A stretch of DNA of 9,046 nucleotides from Patulibacter sp050252545 (GTDB lineage Bacteria > Actinomycetota > Thermoleophilia > Solirubrobacterales > Solirubrobacteraceae). The DNA lies in assembly GCA_050252545.1 (NCBI GenBank), contig JBFWKS010000166.1, forward strand, positions 1 through 9,046, written 5' to 3'. Positions within the stretch are counted from its first letter, which is position 1; every line of letters starts with the position of its first letter. A model generated the notes under the pieces. That model saw only the letters and a list, made by a program, of their open reading frames with translations. It had not been told where the DNA came from and made no database searches. This document shows, piece by piece, positions 5,385-9,046 of the stretch. Both the position numbers and the translations under genes were made by a program.

Positions 5385-5451
5385 GTCACCCGCCCGTGGC
5401 TGAGGGGGAACGGGCCCGGAGTAGCCTCCCTCGCCGGGGACGTGACGGGGG
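5385..5451 (+). promoter_or_regulatory. Promoter region and start choice of the cyclase-homology/ATPase gene
   Basis: The 84-bp gap after the Crp-family gene holds TAGCCT (5422-5427), a candidate -10, with CTGAGG (5400-5405) a poor -35. Transcription would start near 5434, leaving a leader of about 8 or 17 nt. GGGGA (5436-5440) is too close to GTG 5442 but well placed (10 nt) for a second in-frame GTG at 5451; choosing that start removes only three residues. GTCAC-N6-GTGGC (5385-5400), an inverted repeat with one mismatch, overlaps the -35 zone and could be a regulator site. A small GCTTC/GAAGC inverted repeat (5368-5379) follows the Crp-family stop. Confidence 0.4.
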
Positions 5452-8400
5452 TGAGACGCTGCATCGACTGCAACCACCATGCGGCACCGCGCGCCCGGTT
5501 CTGCGAGCAGTGCGGGGCCGCCCTGACGCCGACCGCCACGCCGCTCCGAGCGCCGAGCCGGATCGAGGCCAAGATCCTTCAGCAGCGCACGGGGATCGAG
5601 GGCGAGCACAAGCAGGTGACGGTGATGTACACCGACGTCGTCGGCTCGATGGCGCTGACGCACGCCCTCGACGCCGAGCGCTGGGGTCTCGTCCTGGACC
5701 GCTTCCTGAGCATCGCCGCGGGCGCCGTCCACGCGTTCGAGGGCACCGTCAACCAGTTCACCGGCGATGGCCTGCTCGCGGTCTTCGGGGCCCCGCTCGC
5801 CCACGAGGACCACGCGCGGCGCGCCTGCCTGGCGGTCCTCGAGCTCCAGCGCGAGGTCGCCGTCCTGGCCGCCGAGGTGGCGCGCAGCGACGGGGTCGAG
5901 TTCGCGGTCCGGTGCGGACTGAACTCCGGCGAGGTCGTCGTCGGCGCGATCGGCGACGACGTGCACATGGACTTCGTGCCGATCGGCAACACGACCGCGC
6001 TGGGCAAGCGGATCGAGTCGCTCGCCCCCGAGGGCTCGACGGCGGTCAGCGCATCCACCGCCGCCCTCGTCGCCGGCGAGTTCGCGCTGCGCGACCTGGG
6101 CGAGTTCGAGGTCAAGGGCGTGCAGGGGCGCCAGCGCGCGCTGGAGCTCGTCGGGCCCGGCGCGGCGCAGACGCGCCTGGAGGCCGTCGCCGCCACGCGT
6201 GGCCTGTCGCCGTTCACCGGTCGCGACGCCGAGAGCGCGCGGCTGCGCTCCGCGCTCGCGCGGGTCCTGGAAGGGGACGGACGGGCGATCGGGGTCGTCG
6301 GCGATCCGGGGGTCGGCAAGAGCCGGCTGGTGCACGAGTTCACGGCGGACTGCGCCGCACGCGGGCTGGCGGTCACCACGACCCGGGGTGTCTCCCACGG
6401 GCGCTACGTCCCGTTCCTGCCGGTGCTGGCGCTCTTCCGCGACTTCTTCGAGATCGCGGAAGGCGACGCGCCGAAGATGGCCCGCGAGCGGATCGAGGGC
6501 ACCCTGCTGGCGCTCGATCCCGCCTTCGCGGAGGACCTGTCGCTGGTGCTGGAGTTCCTCGGTGTCGCGGACCCGGGGCGGCCGCCGGTGGCGCTCGACG
6601 TCGTCGCGCACCGGCGCCGGCTGCTGGCCGTGGCGACCCGGGCGCTCACGTTGCGCGGTCATGGCGAGGCCTCGGTACTGGTGATCGAGGACCTCCACTG
6701 GCTCGACGACGCGAGCGACGCGTTCCTCGAAGAGCTCGTCGAGGCGGTCGGGGGTACGCGAACGCTGCTGGTCGCGACCTACCGACCGGAGTACGAGGCG
6801 GCTTGGGCGACCAGCGATCCGCACGCCCAGGTCGCCCTCGGTCCCCTCGATGCGGACGCCACCGACGATCTGCTCACGGGACTGCTCGGACGCGACCGCT
6901 CGCTCGCCGGGCTCGCGGCGCTGATCGAGGCGCGGACCGCGGGCAACCCGTTCTTCCTCGAGGAGATCGTGCAGACGCTCGTCGAGGACGGCCTCGTGAC
7001 CGGCGCTCGCGGAGACCATCGGCTGACGACCGAGCTGGACGGTCTCGTGCTGCCGGCGACGGTCCAGGCCGGGCTCGCGGCGCGCATCGATCGGTTGCCC
7101 GCCCGCGAGAAGGCGCTGGTGCAGACCATGTCGGTGATCGGTGCGGAGGTCCCCGGCCCCCTGCTGACCGCGGTCTGCGGTCTCCAGGAGCGGCAGCTGG
7201 CCGACGCGCTGGCGGTGCTCACCGGCGCGCAGTGGGTCGTCCCTCGCGAGACGGCCGGCGGCCGCGAGTACGTGTTCAAGCACCCGTTGACGCAGGAGGT
7301 GGCCTACGGTTCTCAGCTCTCGGACCGGCGAGCGGGCGCACACCGCACGGTCGCGGCCGCCATCGAGCGCACGTACCCCGACGGGTTGGACGAGCGCGCG
7401 GCCCTCGTGGCCCACCACTGCGAGGCCGCCGGCGACGCCCTCGCCGCAGCCGGCTGGCATGCGCGCGCGGCCGTCTGGGCCCAGCTCCCGTCCCCGGCGG
7501 AGGGGATGCGCCACTGGCGCCGCGTCCGCCGCCTTGCCGATCAGCTCGACGCCGGTCCCCCTCGCGACGAGCTCGCGGCGCGGGCCCGACTGGGCATCCT
7601 CAGCCTGGCCTGGAGACTGGGCGTCTCGCCCGAGGAGACCGCGCAGATCCACGCCGACGTCCGTGCGGACGTCGCACCGTTCCCCGCGGACCTCTACCAC
7701 GCCGGGGGGCTCATGCACGGCGGCCACGAGCGGGAGGGGCTCCGGGCCTTCCGGTCCGCGTACCGGGCCGCCGTCGCGTCCGGCGAGCCCGGGCGCATCA
7801 TCACCGCGGCGACCGGCGTCGCGTACGCCAGCTGGGTCGCGGGCTCGTCGGTCGGCGCGCGGCAGACGCTGCAGCAGGCGTTGAGGCTGGCGGGCACGGA
7901 CCCCGCCACCGGCGCGGGTCTGGCGTTCCTCTGCCCCGTCGCCCATGCGTTCGGCGATCTCGGGACGTGCCGGGGATACGCGGGTGACCTGGCCGCCGCC
8001 CGCCGGGACCTCGACCGCTGCATCGCGCTGGCCAGCGCGCGCGAGGACCCCGAGACGGCGTCCGCCGGTCACAGTCGCCGTGCCCTGCTCGAAGCGGAGA
8101 TCGGGGACTTCGCCGCGGCACGCCACAGCGCCGACCTCGGCCTGGCGATCGCCGAGAGGGCGGGCAACGCGGTCCACATGATCGCCTGCGCGGTTCCCGT
8201 CGCGGTCGCCGACGCGGGCGCCGGACGCTTCGCGGTCGCGCTCGCCGGCGCCGAATCCACCCTCGAGACGATCCGTCGACGCCGGATCGGCCTCTACTAC
8301 GAGCCGCTGCTGCTCGCCACGATCGCGCGATGCAAGCTGGCTCTCGGCGAGCCGGACGGCGCCCTCGCGGCCGCCGAGGAGGGGGTCGCGATCACCAACG

Positions 8401-8678
8401 CCCGCGGTCTCACCACCTGCGGGCTGTCCGCGCCGATCACGCTCGCGCACGTCCTGATCGCCGTCCGGGGTGCCGCGGCGGGAGACCGGATCGAGGCCGT
8501 TCTCGCGCGCGCCGCGCAGGTCGCCCGCACAAGCAACGCCCGCGTGTTCGAGCCACGCATCCACGTAGGGCTCGCGGCGTTGGCGCGTGTGCGCGGCGAC
8601 GCCGCGACGGCCGAGCGCGAGCGGGCCGAGGCCGACCGGATCGAGGCGGCGATGCGGCTCGCCGCTCCCCGATGCTGA
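5442..8678 (+). CDS. Zinc ribbon - class III cyclase homology - STAND-like ATPase - TPR-like signalling protein
   Basis: Large cytoplasmic signalling protein of 1078 residues. The N-terminal zinc ribbon uses C7, C10, C21 and C24. A class III adenylate/guanylate cyclase homology domain spans about 57-236, with metal-binding D65 (Y-T-D-V-V-G-S) and D109 (T-G-D-G-L-L-A). The usual substrate Lys is Q105, its Asp/Thr partner is V179 and the transition-state Asn is A186; R190 is kept, so activity is doubtful or altered. An AAA/STAND-type ATPase follows: Walker A G-D-P-G-V-G-K-S (287-294), Walker B V-L-V-I-E-D-L-H-W-L-D-D (412-423), A-T-Y-R-P-E (445-450) and G-N-P-F-F-L-E-E (501-508). From about 650 to the end are Ala/Leu-rich helical pairs of TPR type, probably for protein or ligand recognition. 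There are no membrane segments or DNA-binding domain. This architecture recurs in actinobacteria and proteobacteria, mostly without known function. The upstream Crp-family gene suggests a shared signalling role. Confidence 0.9.
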   Translation: MTGVRRCIDCNHHAAPRARFCEQCGAALTPTATPLRAPSRIEAKILQQRTGIEGEHKQVTVMYTDVVGSMALTHALDAERWGLVLDRFLSIAAGAVHAFEGTVNQFTGDGLLAVFGAPLAHEDHARRACLAVLELQREVAVLAAEVARSDGVEFAVRCGLNSGEVVVGAIGDDVHMDFVPIGNTTALGKRIESLAPEGSTAVSASTAALVAGEFALRDLGEFEVKGVQGRQRALELVGPGAAQTRLEAVAATRGLSPFTGRDAESARLRSALARVLEGDGRAIGVVGDPGVGKSRLVHEFTADCAARGLAVTTTRGVSHGRYVPFLPVLALFRDFFEIAEGDAPKMARERIEGTLLALDPAFAEDLSLVLEFLGVADPGRPPVALDVVAHRRRLLAVATRALTLRGHGEASVLVIEDLHWLDDASDAFLEELVEAVGGTRTLLVATYRPEYEAAWATSDPHAQVALGPLDADATDDLLTGLLGRDRSLAGLAALIEARTAGNPFFLEEIVQTLVEDGLVTGARGDHRLTTELDGLVLPATVQAGLAARIDRLPAREKALVQTMSVIGAEVPGPLLTAVCGLQERQLADALAVLTGAQWVVPRETAGGREYVFKHPLTQEVAYGSQLSDRRAGAHRTVAAAIERTYPDGLDERAALVAHHCEAAGDALAAAGWHARAAVWAQLPSPAEGMRHWRRVRRLADQLDAGPPRDELAARARLGILSLAWRLGVSPEETAQIHADVRADVAPFPADLYHAGGLMHGGHEREGLRAFRSAYRAAVASGEPGRIITAATGVAYASWVAGSSVGARQTLQQALRLAGTDPATGAGLAFLCPVAHAFGDLGTCRGYAGDLAAARRDLDRCIALASAREDPETASAGHSRRALLEAEIGDFAAARHSADLGLAIAERAGNAVHMIACAVPVAVADAGAGRFAVALAGAESTLETIRRRRIGLYYEPLLLATIARCKLALGEPDGALAAAEEGVAITNARGLTTCGLSAPITLAHVLIAVRGAAAGDRIEAVLARAAQVARTSNARVFEPRIHVGLAALARVRGDAATAERERAEADRIEAAMRLAAPRC

Positions 8679-8686
8679 GCTGCATC
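8671..8686. other. Short inverted repeat spanning both stop codons at the convergent junction
   Basis: GATGC (8671-8675) and GCATC (8682-8686) flank TGAGCT. The TGA stop of the + strand gene and most of the stop of the minus-strand gene lie within it, and only six bases separate the two coding regions. It might be a small shared terminator, but a 5-bp stem is weak. Confidence 0.25.
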
Positions 8687-9046
8687 AGTGGAAGCGGTGG
8701 ACCAGCGTGCTCGGCGGCCTCTTCCCGCGAGGAACGACGGCGTCCATGACGACGGTGCCGCCCCAGCCGGGCTCGAGCACGAGGCCGGCCCTGCCGCCGT
8801 CGATGCCCACCCGATCCGCCAGCGCCGTGCCCGAGAGCCTGGCGAGGACCGGGCCCTTGGGGCTCCGGGCCTCCAGCGATTCGAGGGCCACCGCCGAGCG
8901 GCTGCTGTTCGCCAGCCGGAGCTCGTACGCCAGGTGGGTGCGGCCGTCGGCGAGCGTCCCGGGGCGTGGGGCCCGCAGGACCTGGGCCGCGATCGACGTG
9001 AGCTGTTCGCCGTCCGCGTTCGCGGCGCCCGGTGCGGCGGTCGGGC
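8685..9046 (-). CDS. C-terminal part of a beta-rich protein resembling the domain in front of M23-type peptidases; runs off the right edge
   Basis: The minus-strand frame is open from the right edge to TGA at 8687-8685, showing 119 residues; the start is outside the window. After an Ala/Gly-rich, linker-like stretch come T-S-I-A-A-Q-V-L, then G-R-T-H-L-A-Y-E-L-R-L-A-N-S-S and A-L-E-S-L-E-A-R, V-L-A-R-L-S-G-T-A-L, G-W-G-G-T-V-V-M-D-A-V-V-P and S-T-L-V-H-R-F-H. This pattern (H-L-x-Y-E-L-x-L-x-N, V-L-A-R-x-x-G, L-x-H-R) resembles an extracytoplasmic beta-sandwich domain I recall preceding M23 metallopeptidase domains; that match is from memory. The protein ends where the peptidase part would follow, so it is either a stand-alone domain or a gene shortened at its 3' end. 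A GTG at 8891 is internal, because conserved-looking sequence continues upstream of it. Confidence 0.6.
   Translation of the reverse strand, partial: PTAAPGAANADGEQLTSIAAQVLRAPRPGTLADGRTHLAYELRLANSSRSAVALESLEARSPKGPVLARLSGTALADRVGIDGGRAGLVLEPGWGGTVVMDAVVPRGKRPPSTLVHRFH

Noticed and set aside
4571..7987. 1138-codon + strand frame overlapping the Crp and cyclase-homology genes
   Set aside because: Arg/Pro/Ala-rich alternative frame; the other frame carries the clear domain motifs.
8069..8075. TCACA-like half-site that could suggest a Crp operator
   Set aside because: It lies deep inside coding sequence with no matching half-site at the right spacing.
4212..8564. 1450-codon open frame on the minus strand opposite the Crp and cyclase-homology genes
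   Set aside because: Its translation is Arg/Glu/Gly/Asp-rich with no domain, and it lies antisense to two clearly recognisable genes. Long antisense frames arise when third positions are nearly all G or C.
8330..8749. 139-codon + strand frame at the end of the cyclase-homology gene
   Set aside because: Arg/Gly-rich translation without motifs, overlapping the TPR-like coding region and the convergent gene.

Overview
The window is very GC-rich and almost fully coding. Third positions are nearly all G or C, GTG starts are common, and the gene families (copper amine oxidase, Crp-type regulator, zinc-ribbon/cyclase-homology/ATPase/TPR protein) together suggest a high-GC actinobacterium. The class Thermoleophilia (Solirubrobacterales-like) is my best guess, but this is inferred from style and gene content, not from a marker gene.

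Left part, + strand (1-3953): the C-terminal half of a copper/topaquinone amine oxidase; a TauE/SafE (TSUP) permease joined to it by a GC-only linker holding a 22-codon mini-ORF that overlaps both neighbours; then, behind its own promoter, an isochorismatase-fold cysteine hydrolase and an MFS exporter that looks translationally coupled to it. Possible links are oxidation of a primary amine with export of an anion product, and hydrolysis of an amide with efflux, but no substrate can be named.

Middle (3947-4496): a convergent junction packed with three hairpins, including a perfect 36-bp palindrome that contains the MFS stop codon. Next is a small minus-strand protein resembling dimeric alpha/beta-barrel (ABM-like) proteins, then a 140-bp divergent promoter region.

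Right part, + strand (4497-8678): a 57-residue solo zinc ribbon, a Crp/Fnr-type regulator with the core of a cyclic-nucleotide pocket, and a 1078-residue protein made of zinc ribbon, class III nucleotidyl cyclase homology domain, STAND-like ATPase and a long TPR-like region. The solo zinc ribbon and the ribbon of the large protein share exactly the same cysteine spacing. The cyclase domain keeps its metal-binding aspartates but lacks several substrate and catalytic residues. This looks like a signalling cluster and is the most interesting part of the window. The last gene (8685-9046, minus strand) enters from the right edge and encodes the end of a beta-rich protein resembling a domain found in front of M23-type peptidases.

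Four gene starts (1880, 4356 on the minus strand, 4497, 4680) lie 6-7 nt after a TANNNT hexamer, which suggests leaderless transcripts. No rRNA, tRNA, insertion sequence, CRISPR array or origin was seen, and no gene-free stretch exceeds 300 bases.
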